A DNA stretch of 64,000 bases from the NCBI GenBank assembly GCA_026027325.1, contig JAMSLZ010000009.1, positions 1 to 64,000 on the forward strand, given 5' to 3'. Made by a program: the position numbers and the translations under genes. Positions 37,544 to 49,364 of the stretch are shown piece by piece. This DNA comes from Actinomucor elegans (taxonomy: Eukaryota > Mucoromycota > Mucoromycetes > Mucorales > Mucoraceae). Within the stretch, counting starts at the first letter, position 1. The number at the start of each line of letters is the position of its first letter. The notes below the pieces were generated by a model, which worked only from the letters and a program-made list of their open reading frames with translations, did no database searches and was not told the DNA's origin.

Positions 37544-37733
37544 GTTTTTTTTAAATAAAGAAAAAGAAGAAAGAAGAAAGAAAACAAAGCCAAGACTGGG
37601 TATTCTTTACTTTATAACAATGATTGTATGACGTACAAAAAGTAACCTTGTGACACACGGTGTATAAAACTTTTTTTTTTTTATATAAACGTTCGTAGTT
37701 CTTTTCTTTTACTTTTGTAACTTTTTTTTTGCG
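37544..37733. promoter_or_regulatory. 190-bp bidirectional promoter
   Basis: Head-to-head ATGs of fimbrin (37543, minus) and the four-helix membrane protein (37734, plus) leave only 190 bp. It has purine-rich sequence on the fimbrin side and T runs on the other (T12 at about 37671), the usual T-rich leader before the plus-strand start. The two genes are likely to share control elements. Confidence 0.55.
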
Positions 37734-38736
37734 ATGAGTAACCCTTTTGAAGAATCTTCCAATCAAAATCCTTGGTCAAATAACAGTCAAGATCCTCGCT
37801 ATGGTAATGCTTATGATACCAACGATACACAAATGCCTATACCTTCACCTGCTCTTCCTCCAAGAAAGCCAACAAGTCCCTACGGTACACAAAGAATGCC
37901 TTCACCTTCCGACTATCATAACCAAACACCCGTTGTAAATGCTTGGCAAGAATCAAATAAAGTACTAGACGAAAGTGATAGAAACGCTTGGTCTCCTTCA
38001 CCTCAACCGCCTACAAATGCATATCAATACACTGGCACTGCCTATGGAAACTCTCCATCGATCTCTAATGCTTATTCACCACAACCCACCAACCTAGAAG
38101 CCAACAACACCACAAACACCACCAGTCATAAAATTGAAACTCCAATGTCTGTCGTAGATGACACACCAACAAAGAACACAAAAGCCTCTAAAATCAGAAT
38201 CATATTACGACTTATTCTCTTTATTGCTGCAGTAGGGCATTTAGGTTTCGCTGCTGGCGCATCTCCTGTAAGTCATATATGTATATATGTATTGAATGCA
38301 AGATTGGCTAACTCTTTTAGTATAGTATTCTGGTGAAAAGGTACCCTTTACTAGTAGTGCGTGTTTCTATTTCCTTTTTGCCGTGGTACAGTAACAATGA
38401 TATCAAACAATCGAACCATTAACGAACCATCCATGATAGGCCATCATGTCCATTATTTATTCTGGCTACCATATATTTCATTACTTGTTCAGACGATTCG
38501 GAAAGGCAGAGAAGATCAAGCGAATGATATTGATCTTGTGTGATTTATTCATGGCGCTAATGTGGGGCATCGGTATCATTGTTGAGATAGCAAAATACAC
38601 TTGTAAACCTGGTAGTAAATGGTGTAACTTCTATAATACTTCCATCTTCTTTGGTTTCATTTCTTTTGTCATCTATATAGTCATGCTTGGTTGGGATGCT
38701 TACGGCGCTATGTGTGCAGGAAGACGTAGAAAGTAA
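37734..38736 (+). CDS. Four-helix membrane protein, MARVEL-like
   Basis: Three exons (37734-38267, 38326-38385, 38440-38736), 296 aa. The N-terminal 160 residues are cytosolic, Pro/Asn/Ser-rich and open with an NPF motif (MSNPFEES), an EH-domain ligand typical of endocytic partners. Four hydrophobic helices follow: IILRLILFIAAVGHLGFAAG; a short one across exons 2-3 (CFYFLFAVAIMSIIYSGYHIF); MILILCDLFMALMWGIGIIVEIA; and FFGFISFVIYIVMLGWDAY. Between TM3 and TM4 are two Cys (YTCKPGSKWC) that could pair outside the cell. Topology and size resemble fungal MARVEL-type plasma-membrane proteins. The tail is short and basic (CAGRRRK). The divergent promoter shared with fimbrin and the NPF motif fit a role near actin-rich endocytic sites, but this is inference. 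Confidence 0.75.
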
Positions 38737-39058
38737 ATAATAAAATTAGTCTTAATTATTATATATGCGGTTTTGTAGCTTTGAAATCAATGTATAAAGT
38801 GATTTGTGCATAGAAATAGGTATCATTATTACATATGCACTATCTATAGTTCTTGATGGTTTCTGTTCCATTTATGATCTAGACTATCTGCTGATATAAT
38901 TTTACCAGTTTTCATTGGCCATTGGCTGTTCACTTTATCCTCGATCAAACTCTTCTACTTCATTGCTAATCATAAACCATATAGTATACTTTGATTATAC
39001 TCTGGTTAATGAAGATCACAATAGTCATAAAGGCCTCTCTTGAGTACGGAATGCTATC

Positions 39059-39098
39059 GAATGTGACATTGGCCGAAGGTCGGTCAAGAAATGTATAT
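39059..39098 (+). repeat. Dispersed degenerate repeat, copy H
   Basis: GAATGTGACATTGGCCGAAG followed by GTCGGTCAAGAAATGTATAT. Very close to copy D. Confidence 0.5.
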
Positions 39099-39698
39099 AT
39101 TGTTAGATACAGTTGCTGTAAAATGCGTGTAATTTGCAACACATTAAAAATGAAATTTATTTTCCATATTTTGGTAAAAAAATAAAGGCTTTATTAGATG
39201 TGATATTCGAGTTTGAACATGTACTAGTAGTCAACATGAAATTAAGCTTAATTTGATCAAGACATCCAAAGTCATTTGAAATGAGTTTGAAATGCGATAG
39301 TTACCTAAGGTTACATTTTCAATATATTTTTTTTTTTTGAAGAGTATTGTCAAAGTATTCCTTATTATATCATACTGAAGACTATAAAAGTAAAAGATTT
39401 TTTTTTCTTAATTTATTTGTATATAGAATGCTCAAATTATGATTGGACTTTCGAAAGGCTTAAAATCCGTATTTTATTCATTGTAACGATGGATTCAGCG
39501 AGATATGAAGTAATAATCATGCCGTTCAAAGCATACTCTTATATGACGTATATTGTTAATAACACTGTATGCTTATCAACAATAATTTGTATCGAAAAAC
39601 TCAAGATCAAATTTCAGGATACTTTTTTTTATGTTGATTTTAAGCAAACGTCTGACGGCGGCTAAATCTACGGAAGAAGATCTACCCGCCAATGAAAA

Positions 39699-39926
39699 TC
39701 AAAGATGGCATATAATAATAGGGATGACCTTTGCTTTAATTTTGAACGGACATTGAAGAAATTTTTGCCACGAATCAAAGTCTCGAAGAGGTACGGTAAC
39801 GATTGCAGTCGTAGAGTTGAACTGGCAGAGAGATTTTACAGAATCAACCGATCTCCTGAGTCTTTCAAGCGTGTCTCCCCACTGGGAAGGCATTTCCTCT
39901 CTGTTGCTTGCATTGTCTAAATGCAT
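39699..39926 (-). CDS. Possible small protein, 75 aa, unknown
   Basis: ATG-to-stop frame starting 37 bp after the UBA4 stop codon on the same strand. Composition is balanced (NREEMPSQWGDTLERLRR, then VTVPLRDFDSWQKFLQCPF), better than neighbouring noise frames. No domain recognised, and an antisense frame of similar length exists. It may be a relic exon. Confidence 0.25.
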   Translation of the reverse strand: MHLDNASNREEMPSQWGDTLERLRRSVDSVKSLCQFNSTTAIVTVPLRDFDSWQKFLQCPFKIKAKVIPIIICHL

Positions 39927-39962
39927 AAGCTCCTTTATTTGTTTAAAATGTCTTATATCAAG

Positions 39963-41633
39963 TTAATATATTGGAAAAGAATCATCTACTTTTGTAGACC
40001 AACTCAATAGACCTCCAATCACATCACGGGCTTGTTCAATTCCAACTTTTTGCATCATACGGACAGCTATCTGAGAATCATTACCTAGTCTGCAAATGAC
40101 ATAAACTATAAAAGAAGAATAATTAATAATAGTTTATCGTTAGAAATAATAGGTGTTTTACCGTCTTTATCGCTGATATTCTTTTGCTTCATTGCCTCTT
40201 TAACCATATCCATCTTACTTTCAAGTTCATCAATAGGAATATGTAAACTATTCGGTAAACTACAAATACCGAATTGTATCTTGGGTCTAACATCTACCAG
40301 TAGATGCTCTATTCCGTTTTTTGTAATTTCATTATATTCCTACAAGAAAGCAAGTCAGTTATTCTATTTATCATGCCCACTCTATTACGTTTACATTGAC
40401 ATCAACGCGTTCGCTTCTATTCAAGATAGTTTCATCTACTATTTTATCATCTGCAGCTCCACTGCAAAATTGTACATAATCAATCAATTCAGTCATGGTT
40501 GGATTCTCACCACATATAGCACAGTCCTTCTTTTTAGCGCGAAGCTTCATGGTTCTAAACATGGGATTGCTTAAAGCACTAAAAATTAAAAAGCTAGGCT
40601 GGTCAAGTGAAGAGGTTCCCAAAGCCACTTTAATTGCTTCCAGCGCTTCAAGTGTACCAATGACACCAGGAACTAGCAATAAATAGATAATGAGATGGCA
40701 AGACCTATTATTTTAATACAAAAATGATAACTTTACCAACACCCAAAACACCATTATCAACACACTTTCCAACAGTTGAAGCAGGAGGTGGCACAGGATG
40801 AAGACAACGGAAACATGGACTGTTCTTGTAGTTGTATACTGTCAATTGGCCATCGTTTCTAAGTGCACTGCCAGAAACGACAGGTTTTCCTGCTAAAACA
40901 CCAGCATCACTAAGCAAGTAACGTGTGGCAATGTTATCTGTAGCATCAATAATAATATCATATCTATATAGTGTTATTCAACGTCTTGTTTAAAAAGAAT
41001 ATGCATGATCACTTACTGTTCTATCAATTGAAGAGCATTGGTTCTATCAAGAGTATAGCCGTAAGGAATAACATCTACATCGGGGTAAATACTAGAAAAA
41101 AAATTTGTGAGACAATATTGTAGATTGTTTTTGTGTTGTCAAACATACGCTTTAACAGACATGGCAGCCGATACAGCCTTATTTACCCCTTTACGGGCTT
41201 GAGTATGAATCACTTGGCGATGCAGGTTATTTGTATCTACTGTATCATGATCCACAATACCCAAACGTCCAACGCCTCCAGCACCTAAATAAAGACAGGC
41301 AGGAGAACCCAGACCTCCTGCACCCACCACCAAGAATGATGTGTTACGAAGCTTCATTTGCGCTATAAAAAAATAAAATAAAATAAAAAGAATGAAATGG
41401 TCAAATACAAGTTCTCGATGATAGCTCTTTTCTTTTCTTTTACATTCATAACCAAAATTAGGTGTGACTAATTGACGACCAAAACGGTAGATTTCATGAT
41501 TAGTCAATTTGTTCATCTTTTCAAAAGGGATTGTTTTGTCTTCTGGAGTAAAGGCCTCGGGTATCTTTTGCGCTGCTTCTAATTCTGCAATGCGTTGACG
41601 AAGACGAGCATTTTCTTCTTCGAGATTGGTCAT
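39963..41633 (-). CDS. UBA4: Uba4/MOCS3: adenylyltransferase and sulfurtransferase for Urm1/MoaD-type proteins
   Basis: E1-like enzyme that adenylates and thiolates the C-terminus of Urm1, feeding tRNA 2-thiouridine formation and urmylation. Seven exons: 41453-41633, 41149-41362, 41017-41092, 40737-40963, 40395-40672, 40162-40339, 39963-40105. A short N-terminal coiled coil ([20 protein letters not shown]) precedes RFGRQLVTP, the ATP loop [39 protein letters not shown], and the zinc-site CFRC...CAICG pairs. The C-terminal rhodanese domain has the persulfide loop CRLGNDS. Exon 3 carries one extra base: at 41039-41042 a GGG (plus strand) should be GG to restore [16 protein letters not shown]. 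As written the frame breaks there. The 41653-41700 leader region includes a T25 run. Confidence 0.94.
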
Positions 41634-42120
41634 TTTCTACTATGCGTTGTGGATATACAAAGGAAAATGTCAAACTTTTTTTTTTTTTTTTTTTTTTTTT
41701 CACTGGGTAAAGAATGGACTGAACTGATAAATGTTTCAACTGCGCAGGGCGGAAAGACCCCGATAGAGTATTAAGTCAGAAAAAGAGCGAATTTGGCTTG
41801 CAAGTTACAATACTAATTACAGTAAAGACGGAATTTCATTAACAGATATCTTTGAGCAAACTAATGCTTAAAAAAAAGCGATAATAGGAGAAGCTTTTGA
41901 TAAATAAAACATGTTACTATAGAAATTGAATTACGTGATTCCATAAGATTATATGGTTTTTATGACAGGATTTGCCTAATTCGGTGATAGGATTTTGTAG
42001 TCGGTACGATTGCTATGGTGGCCTGAATAGTCTTGAATTGAGTTATGGATAAATAAGTTTTAAGGCTATCCTTTTCTTTATTAGAGAGATATACATATAT
42101 TAAATAAGTATGTAATGGGA
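41634..42120. other. Spacer between CUE protein and UBA4
   Basis: UBA4 promoter side with a T25 run (41676-41700). No gene seen. Confidence 0.6.
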
Positions 42121-43897
42121 TTAATTGGTAGTAGGTTTTTCATTAATAGAAGTGGGTTTCAATGAAGCAGCACTCTCTATTTGATTAGGTTTATTCGTTT
42201 CATTGTTCGCACTCGCGATAGTATCTGTGGTTGATTTATCAGATAAATATAAATATATTATTACACTTTTCATGTCGACTTACTGTTGACTTCCTTGTCG
42301 TCTGTTTCGTCTTCTAAATCATCAGGATAATCATCTTCGTCAATATCAACAAGATCATCAGAATCAGAATCATCATCATCCCCGATCACATAAGGAATAC
42401 TTTCCTCAGCTGTTGGCCTGATATTACTGTTATTTTTGGTGACATTCGAAGAAGGTGCAGCTGTCAAACCAACATCTAAACTCAATAATAAGTCTTCCAT
42501 GTTTGAAACTAACTGTTTTTTTTGTACCTTCATAATCAGAATCTCCTTCAAATTCAAGTGGTGATCTTGGTGCTATAACAACAGTTTTTCTGGGTGGCAT
42601 TTGAGGAGTAGGAAGCGTATCTTCATTATTGTTAGTTGACGATACTCTAGATCTTCTAGCTTCTAATCGCTCTTCTTCAGCTAGTTGTCTAGCAAAATCC
42701 TCATCTGCTTTTAACTGTGCATCGGGTGTGGAAGTTGCTTGGTTTACTTTTGCGCTCCTTATAGGTGGATTGACTTGGATAACATTATCATCTAATGAGT
42801 ATCAGTACCTATATTCTTTCTTTTTACTTGCGGCATATATACCTCTTTCAAAGTCATTCATATCGTTTTGTCTACCGCCAGTTTGTGCATAGACATCATA
42901 GTCTGACAAATGGAGAGCTGATATGTCACCTGTTAAAAGATCATCACCATCGTCACTCGGTAACCCTCTATATACAATATGAGCATACATATTTCAGTGA
43001 CTTGAGAGTCGTACCTATATTGAGCATTGGTGGTTGGCATAGAGGAACTAGCAGTGTGATCATTTTGGTTTTGCATATTATTCTTTTGTGCATTTGCTTT
43101 GAACTGATTATAAAGATCCATCATCTTCTTTTTGGCAGCTAAATAAAGCCATTTAGCAGTTGTACCATCTTGTTTTTTGTTGTAACTTACCGTTTCCAGC
43201 TTCCTTCATCTTTTCTTTTATGATAGGTAATTCCTCTATTCAAATATGTCATTCAATAGGCAGCCCTTGATTTGTTCTCTATCTATAAATACCTTGAAGA
43301 TTGAAGATGGAATCATCATCCTCTTTGTTTTGCTGTGGCCGTTGCCGTTGTTGAAGGCCTATTCAACATCTATTTTATCAATATCAATGAGCTTTTACAT
43401 CTTGCATCTACTTTACGTTGCTCTGATCTTTGCTGATCTTCTAAAGCCAATTTCTTGGCAAGTTCTTCATCTAAACGCAGCTGTTCCTCCACCGATCTTG
43501 GTTCAGGTTGTGCTTGGCGTTCCCAATAAGCATAAGGTGCACCACCTACCTCACTTGGTTGCTGAGGTCTTGGAGGCATAGTCGGTGTTGCTTCTACTGG
43601 AGTTGCACTATAGTTGGGGTCGGATATTCCCAACAAAAGTTCAAAAGAGCTTTCGACATTACCGTTTTGGGCTTGTAAAACAGCTTCAATCACATCCACA
43701 TCTGTATCTGGAAAAGCTTCTTTCAAGATGCCAACGTTTTCTGGTAAATGCTGGTTTTCAAGTGCGGTGTTATTCGTCGTGTTTTGTACGGGTGACTGAG
43801 ATACAGTTGTTGCACTATCCTTCTCAGCAGTTTCTACAAGGGTCTCGGGGTCGTTGGTATTAAGTACTTTATCTTGATTTTCTTCAGTATGGGACAT
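42121..43897 (-). CDS. CUE-domain protein, Cue5/TOLLIP-like ubiquitin-autophagy adaptor candidate
   Basis: Eight exons (43417-43897, 43293-43358, 43191-43235, 43015-43138, 42843-42967, 42528-42791, 42284-42475, 42121-42224), 466 aa with every junction in frame. The CUE domain near residues 53-95 reads NVGILKEAFPDTDVDVIEAVLQAQNGNVESSFELLLGISDP, the three-helix ubiquitin binder with its FP and LL positions. Then come Gln/Pro-rich and EEQLRLDEELAKKLA segments (a shape shared with yeast Cue5), a second similar DAQLKADEDFARQLAEEE box and an acidic C-terminus. A DSDYEDV motif, rebuilt across the exon 6/7 junction, has the form of an Atg8-interacting motif (aromatic-x-x-hydrophobic after acids). Cue5 links ubiquitinated aggregates to Atg8; the same role here is inferred from domain order. 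Confidence 0.8.
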
Positions 43898-44535
43898 GCG
43901 GTTCTTTTACTACAGGAATAAAAAAAAACGTTGTGAATATTATGCTGCCCTTTTTAAACTCGAAAACGGATGTCGTACTCGATTTTTTTAAATTCAGAAG
44001 GTTTGGGATCTAACCAAACGGCACTTCAGATTAGCCATGACTTAAGCAAGCATAAGTACGTGTATAAAAAAAAGATGACCTTCACTGTTAAGAATCATTC
44101 ATATAAAGAAAGACATTTTGTTGTATTGAATTGACTGAAGTTTAATTAAAATTCCATTCCATCCAGCATCTCATTCTAGACATGAAATACTAATCAAATG
44201 CAAAGTTAAACCAAAATCATTGGCAGAGATCTGATAAGTACATACTGCGGTACAGAAATATAATTTAATTATATACAATGCATTATGTTCATTGTATTAA
44301 ACAAAGATAAATCTTGGAGTATAAAACTATCTATTCTGAGTAAAATAAATATATAGATTTATATGTACCTTTTCACCGCGATCTGCCATCAAATGTAAAA
44401 ATGATTTGACATTGTTTCAAAGAAACTCATATATTATATTGTTATACAAGACTGGAATAATAATAAAACTATCGTTACGCAGCTGAATAAAAGTTACAAT
44501 AGATGTAGAACTTCATTTTGGAAATGATCTATTAA

Positions 44536-44576
44536 TATGCGACATTTGACAAAGATCGAGAGAGATCTAGAGAAGT
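44536..44576 (+). repeat. Dispersed degenerate repeat, copy I
   Basis: ATATGCGACATTTGACAAAG, then ATCGAGAGAGATCTAGAG. Closest to copy A. Confidence 0.5.
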
Positions 44577-46236
44577 TGAAAATAAGATAATTTCTGAAAA
44601 ACCTTTAGACCAGTTCTTCAAGATACAGACTGTCTTCAAGAAGTGAATCATTTAAATGGTAGATATTCGTGACATATGAGACTATGCGAGCTAAATAGTA
44701 AGAAGATCCAATATATACTGCTAATATAACTCCCTCTCATCTCACCTACTACAATTAAACCAAAAAAAAAAAACATAAATATTATCACCTATAGATATCA
44801 GTCAATTGGGCCTGCCGTTCTTATGGTATTCTGCGGGTCAGGCTGTTAGTTCTGTTTCTTGCTCTACATTCTGACTTTCTGAAACGGATCATTTATTAAC
44901 ATTAATTAACTGATCAAACGCGAGTCTGATCAAAAACGATATTATTACAGATTATTTGTCGTCGGTGGCGCTCTGGCAATAATTTATATTCTTTTTTATC
45001 AAACTCCTTCTTTCTCTGGCTCACAGGTTACTGCATCTGTATATATGAATCCAGTACCGGAAGCAATTCTGGTCATTATCTCTATTTTTCATACGTTTCT
45101 TCCTTAATGACAATTTTTTCATGGAAAAATAACTAATTAGAAAAGTTCTTATATGGTATTAATCCAATATTATATGATAGTCCATTTTGTAAAATTAACT
45201 ACTCAGTGCCTGAGAGTGATTAATACTCCATGGTTGTTAGCCATTACAAAAATACTCTTTAGCTTTTTCGTGTACGGGATCAATTGGTCTCTACTCACGG
45301 ACTTCCTAAACCTGGACGAAACATGAGGAGCTCTACTACTCTTTTATTAGCCTACCTAGAATAACCCAGAGTCTGATAAGCAACAAGGATTACCATCTAC
45401 AAATGATAGATATTTTTCCTCAAGGGATTTTGATCGTATCTACTATATTTGTATCTCTTTTCCTTGCGTGTTTAACATAGTTGAGATCATTATCACCTTA
45501 TTCCTCATAACCGCCTTGATAATAGAGTATGCCAATAATAATAACAATAGACTAGTGGGCGATAGTTAAACCCCCTTCATTCAATAAGCGCCCATTTAAT
45601 GCAAAAGAATAGAAAACGACATAGATTGAAATAAGATGCTCGAGAGGAGGGTAACATTATGATTTTTCTACATCTTGCATTTCTTTCGTCTTCCAACTGA
45701 ATCTAACTTCATATTGCGTATAATAATTAGTATATGCTCAGATTGAGCCATTGCGGGCATCAGAGTCATTATCTGAGTGAAATACTATATTTTATCTATT
45801 AGTAGTGAAACGCATGCAATTCACGTAATTTATACTTAATGACCAATCCCGGACAAACGTCGCCATTGGTTAATATTCCTTACTCGAAATAAGCTGTGAT
45901 GTACATACATCTATTAGAAACTGAAAGTATGTGCAATCGATGTACTCTATTTATCAATAGTTATCAGTCATTTCATGCAAGCTAGATATGATTATATTTT
46001 GGATCGATCTAGGTTTAATATTTCATCGCATTTATTGTCATCTATGTATACTCCAGAGTGAATTTTTGGTAAATGAAATTGAATACTTTTCTGCATAAGG
46101 GCCTTGTAGGGTCCACCTCCTAAAAATCTGGTTTATCATCAATGTTGTTGTTGTGCAAGAATTCTAACTGTAAAAAAAAAAAGGTGATGCCAGGGAAAGC
46201 AGGTTTATTTTACTTTCCTAATCCATTTTAAGTTTT

Positions 46237-46446
46237 ATGATTGCCCTCTCTGCAGATTCAACACATGAACTTGAAAAGAGACAAAATGCCAATAATCTAA
46301 CCAATGTTGATGAAAATCTTTCCAGTTTCAATAATAATCAAGTGCAAGGTCCTCATAAACAAAAGTTGATGTCATCCAATGTGATTAATGTTTCATTGGA
46401 CAACTTGACAGAAAGTGAAGGATTTGTTTATTCACCTCCCAGATAA
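46237..46446 (+). CDS. Doubtful 69-codon ORF
   Basis: ATG to TAA, Asn/Ser-rich, with a dibasic site early (HELEKRQNANN) and ending EGFVYSPPR. No signal peptide in the ORF itself; a CCTCTCTGCAG acceptor-like sequence sits just after its ATG, so it might be the second exon of a small secreted precursor. No first exon found. Confidence 0.25.
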   Translation: MIALSADSTHELEKRQNANNLTNVDENLSSFNNNQVQGPHKQKLMSSNVINVSLDNLTESEGFVYSPPR

Positions 46447-46785
46447 ACTAGTATCCAATTAATTTCAAGAAGTTTTGGCTTACATTGATCGCTGTAATGC
46501 AAAACATCAATGGTTCATGACTCAAGTAGCAGCGACTAGATTCCAATGTCGCCGTGTTATCTATTCTTAAATATTATACCTCATTAATCTATACCTATTA
46601 TCCACCAACTATATGTGCGCTTACTTGGTCTACAGACATGAAATTAATCTAATGAAATCTATTGTTTGATTAAATAGTTACACTTGTAGATATTATTATT
46701 TCAATGTAGTATAAAGTGGTGGTGTATAATATATGTCTGTAGGTGTAGATGGGGGGGGGATAATAAGACTACGTTATAAGATTGT

Positions 46786-49364
46786 TTATAAATCATCAAG
46801 ATTTATGTTTCCTTCATTGAACTCTTTTTCTAAAGCTTTCAAGAGTTCTTCATCCTCATCATAATCCTTTAAAGTCTTGACAGGCTTGTTTGTGGATCTA
46901 GTAGGCCTTAACTGAGGTAAAGCTTCCATGGTTGGCATGGCACGCATAGGACCTGCCATTTCTTCATTCAATTCAGCTTTTTGAATGGCTGCTCTTTCTT
47001 CAGCAGTGAAGTGACGCTCCTCTGCTGCATGTAATAGTTCTTCTAAGGTACCATCATCAATTGCACGAACCAAATCATCAAATTGCTATAGAAATCTTTA
47101 GTTATGGGTCTTTACTAGATCAAATAGACTTACGCCTCTGTATTCACCACCGACAAACAATTGAGGGAAATCTTTGATTCTACCTTGAGACGATCCATTA
47201 TTATTGGCCTTCTTTGCGTACTGTCTGGCAGTGTCACTCTGTGCTACATCTACTAAACTAAACTTGATATTGTTTGTCTTGAGCAATTGCTGGATCTGTT
47301 CTTGATTTCTTTTGATCTATATATCACTGATTAGAACATGATGAATTCATTATTCTTTTTTGAATTCTTACCACTGCATTTCCACTGACAGAAGAGTAAT
47401 ACACTTGCACTTTCTTAGGATCGAGGGGAGTCAGGACTGGCTCAGGCTTTTGATAGCCAGGCATGTTACCCAATACACGCAATAAAGTCTTGCTTTTGCT
47501 TTCAACAAGAGGAGTAGGACGCAACTTGGGAGCGTCAGCTCTGTTAGGTAAAGGCCAAGACACGGCATCAGTAGGCAGATAACGTGTCGTCCAGCTATCA
47601 CGGTTCAAGTTTTGAGTGTGCTTCAATTTGTTAAGTTGTGCCTTTTGGTTGTTCTCTAAGTGGTTCAATTCCGATTGGTGCGATTCCTCCAAGCTCTGGA
47701 TTTGCACAGCATGTGTATGTTCTGCTTGTTCAAACTCTTGAAGCATGCGTTCCAAATGTTCGTCAATGTCGATTGCTGCAGCGGGGTTTGCTTCTGCTTC
47801 TTTCTTGGCTTCCTCTACTTGCTTTTCCAACTCGATTTTGTCTTGCTTGTGCTTTTTCTTTAAAGCAATAATTTTGGATGATTGTTCAGTCTTCAACTTG
47901 CGTAGACTTTCTTCGTGCTCCTCTTCAAGTGCTTTAAGAGCTTGCTTTTCTGCTTCCAACATAAGTTCTTTCTCAGCTAAAGCTTCTTCGTGCTTACGAA
48001 GACTTTCCTCATGTGCTTTCTTTTGCGCCTATGATCGATTTAGTTTAGTACAGTAATGTGACAAAAACATTTGATTATTTCATACTTCAAGCTGCTTGTT
48101 CAATTGCTCAATCTTTTCAAGAGCTTCTTGTTTCTCCCCTTCCTTTTGTTCTTCAGTGGGTTTACCATGAATTAAGGATCGCAGCTCCTCAAGTTCCTTT
48201 TCTTTGGAAGCAAGTTGGTTGACAGCGTTCAGATTCTAGAAAACATAGATAAGACTTCTCGTTGACAAGTCACCAGATATGTTTAATTACCTCGGCCTTT
48301 AAAGCTTCCAACTGCAAGGCTACTTGATCAATACCAGGCACCTTTTCTTCCATCAGACGCTTTTGTTCCTCCAACTGAGCCTCTTTTTCTTGCAACGATC
48401 TTTCTTTCTGAGCTAAAATCTCGGCCTTGTTTTCTTGTTCCTCATCAGGTTGAATAACAATAGCTGGTGTGTTTTCTAATTGTACTCTAAGCTGTTCAAT
48501 TTCCTTTTCGCGCAGCAAAAGCTCTTCCTCTTTTGTCTTTAACATTCTAAGTTTAGCTTCTTGTTCCTCTTGTTCTTTAGCTTGCTTTTCGGCATCATCA
48601 GTTGTCTCGGCGGGTACTGCTGGGGCCTGAGATGAAAGTTGTTGTTTCAAACGTTCCAGCTCCGCCTTCTGGTCTGCGATCAACTTTTTATTTTCTTCAT
48701 TCTGAAGGCAAATGATAAATAAGTACTTAAATGGTAATCAATCTACACAAAAAAAAAAAAAGAAGCTTACCTGAGCTTTCAATCCTTTCAACTCTTCCCT
48801 TGAAGCAGCAAGGGGTTGCTTGTTTACACTGGTAGCTGTACTTGAAACTTTACTAGAGTTTCTTGATGTAGGTCTTGTAGAAGCAACCGAAGCAGTTGTA
48901 TGATTGCTTTTTACAGATACAATACTGCTAGGTCTTGAACCAGTAGAAGTTCTACCAGTGGCAGTTCTTGAATCAATAGAAGCTCTACCAGTGGCAGTTC
49001 TTGAATCAATAGAAGTTCTGCCAATGGCAGGTCTTGAACCAGCCGTCGGTCTACTATGAGGTGAGGCTGGACGAGAAGCTGGGCGAGAAACTGGACGACG
49101 CACTGGACTTGTTCTACCATTATTTGGTACAAGTGAGTTGCGAGAAGTAGGTCTTGGCAAACCTGTTTTATGACCAGTATCTAACGAAGAACGGGGTGCT
49201 GTCTTTTTGGTAGTGTTTGAGGCAATGGAAGGTGCGAGACTCGTATTGGTTTTGGAGTTCCTTAGCTTTGACGTTGGGCTCTTTTTGAGACCTCTGGATG
49301 TAACATCGTCTGGGCTCAAAAGATTGGCTTTCTTTTCTTTTTTTCTAGGCCCCAAACAGACCAT
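46786..49364 (-). CDS. Long coiled-coil protein with SH3BGR/thioredoxin-like domain
   Basis: Six exons (48771-49364, 48291-48701, 48086-48235, 47372-48028, 47134-47316, 46786-47085), 764 aa, every junction in frame. N-terminal ~200 residues: basic, Ser/Arg/Pro-rich, with near-exact 12-residue repeats (SIDSRTATGRAS / SIDSRTATGRTS) and SRPASRPAS. Residues ~200-540 are an almost unbroken Glu/Lys/Gln coiled coil (KEEELLLREKEIEQLRVQLE and so on). Residues ~575-690 have the SH3BGR (thioredoxin-fold) pattern: KKVQVYYSSVSGNAV, IKRNQEQIQQLLKTNNIKF, VDVAQSD, KDFPQLFVGGEYRG, FDDLVRAIDDGTLEELL. The domain lacks a CxxC, so a binding rather than redox role fits. A Glu-rich tail ends the protein. The N-terminal MVCLGPRKKEKK has a Cys-3 but no clear lipidation signal. 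Confidence 0.85.

Larger units (their letters stand above)
38737..39962. other. Spacer with repeat copy H and a small open frame
   Basis: Contains a dispersed repeat copy (39059-39098). Open frames overlap on both strands at 39699-39926; the minus-strand one looks the more protein-like. Confidence 0.5.
43898..46785. other. Gene-poor spacer, 2.9 kb
   Basis: Contains repeat copy I (44536-44576), a doubtful small ORF (46237-46446) and a G9 run at 46751-46759. Nothing else supported. Confidence 0.5.
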
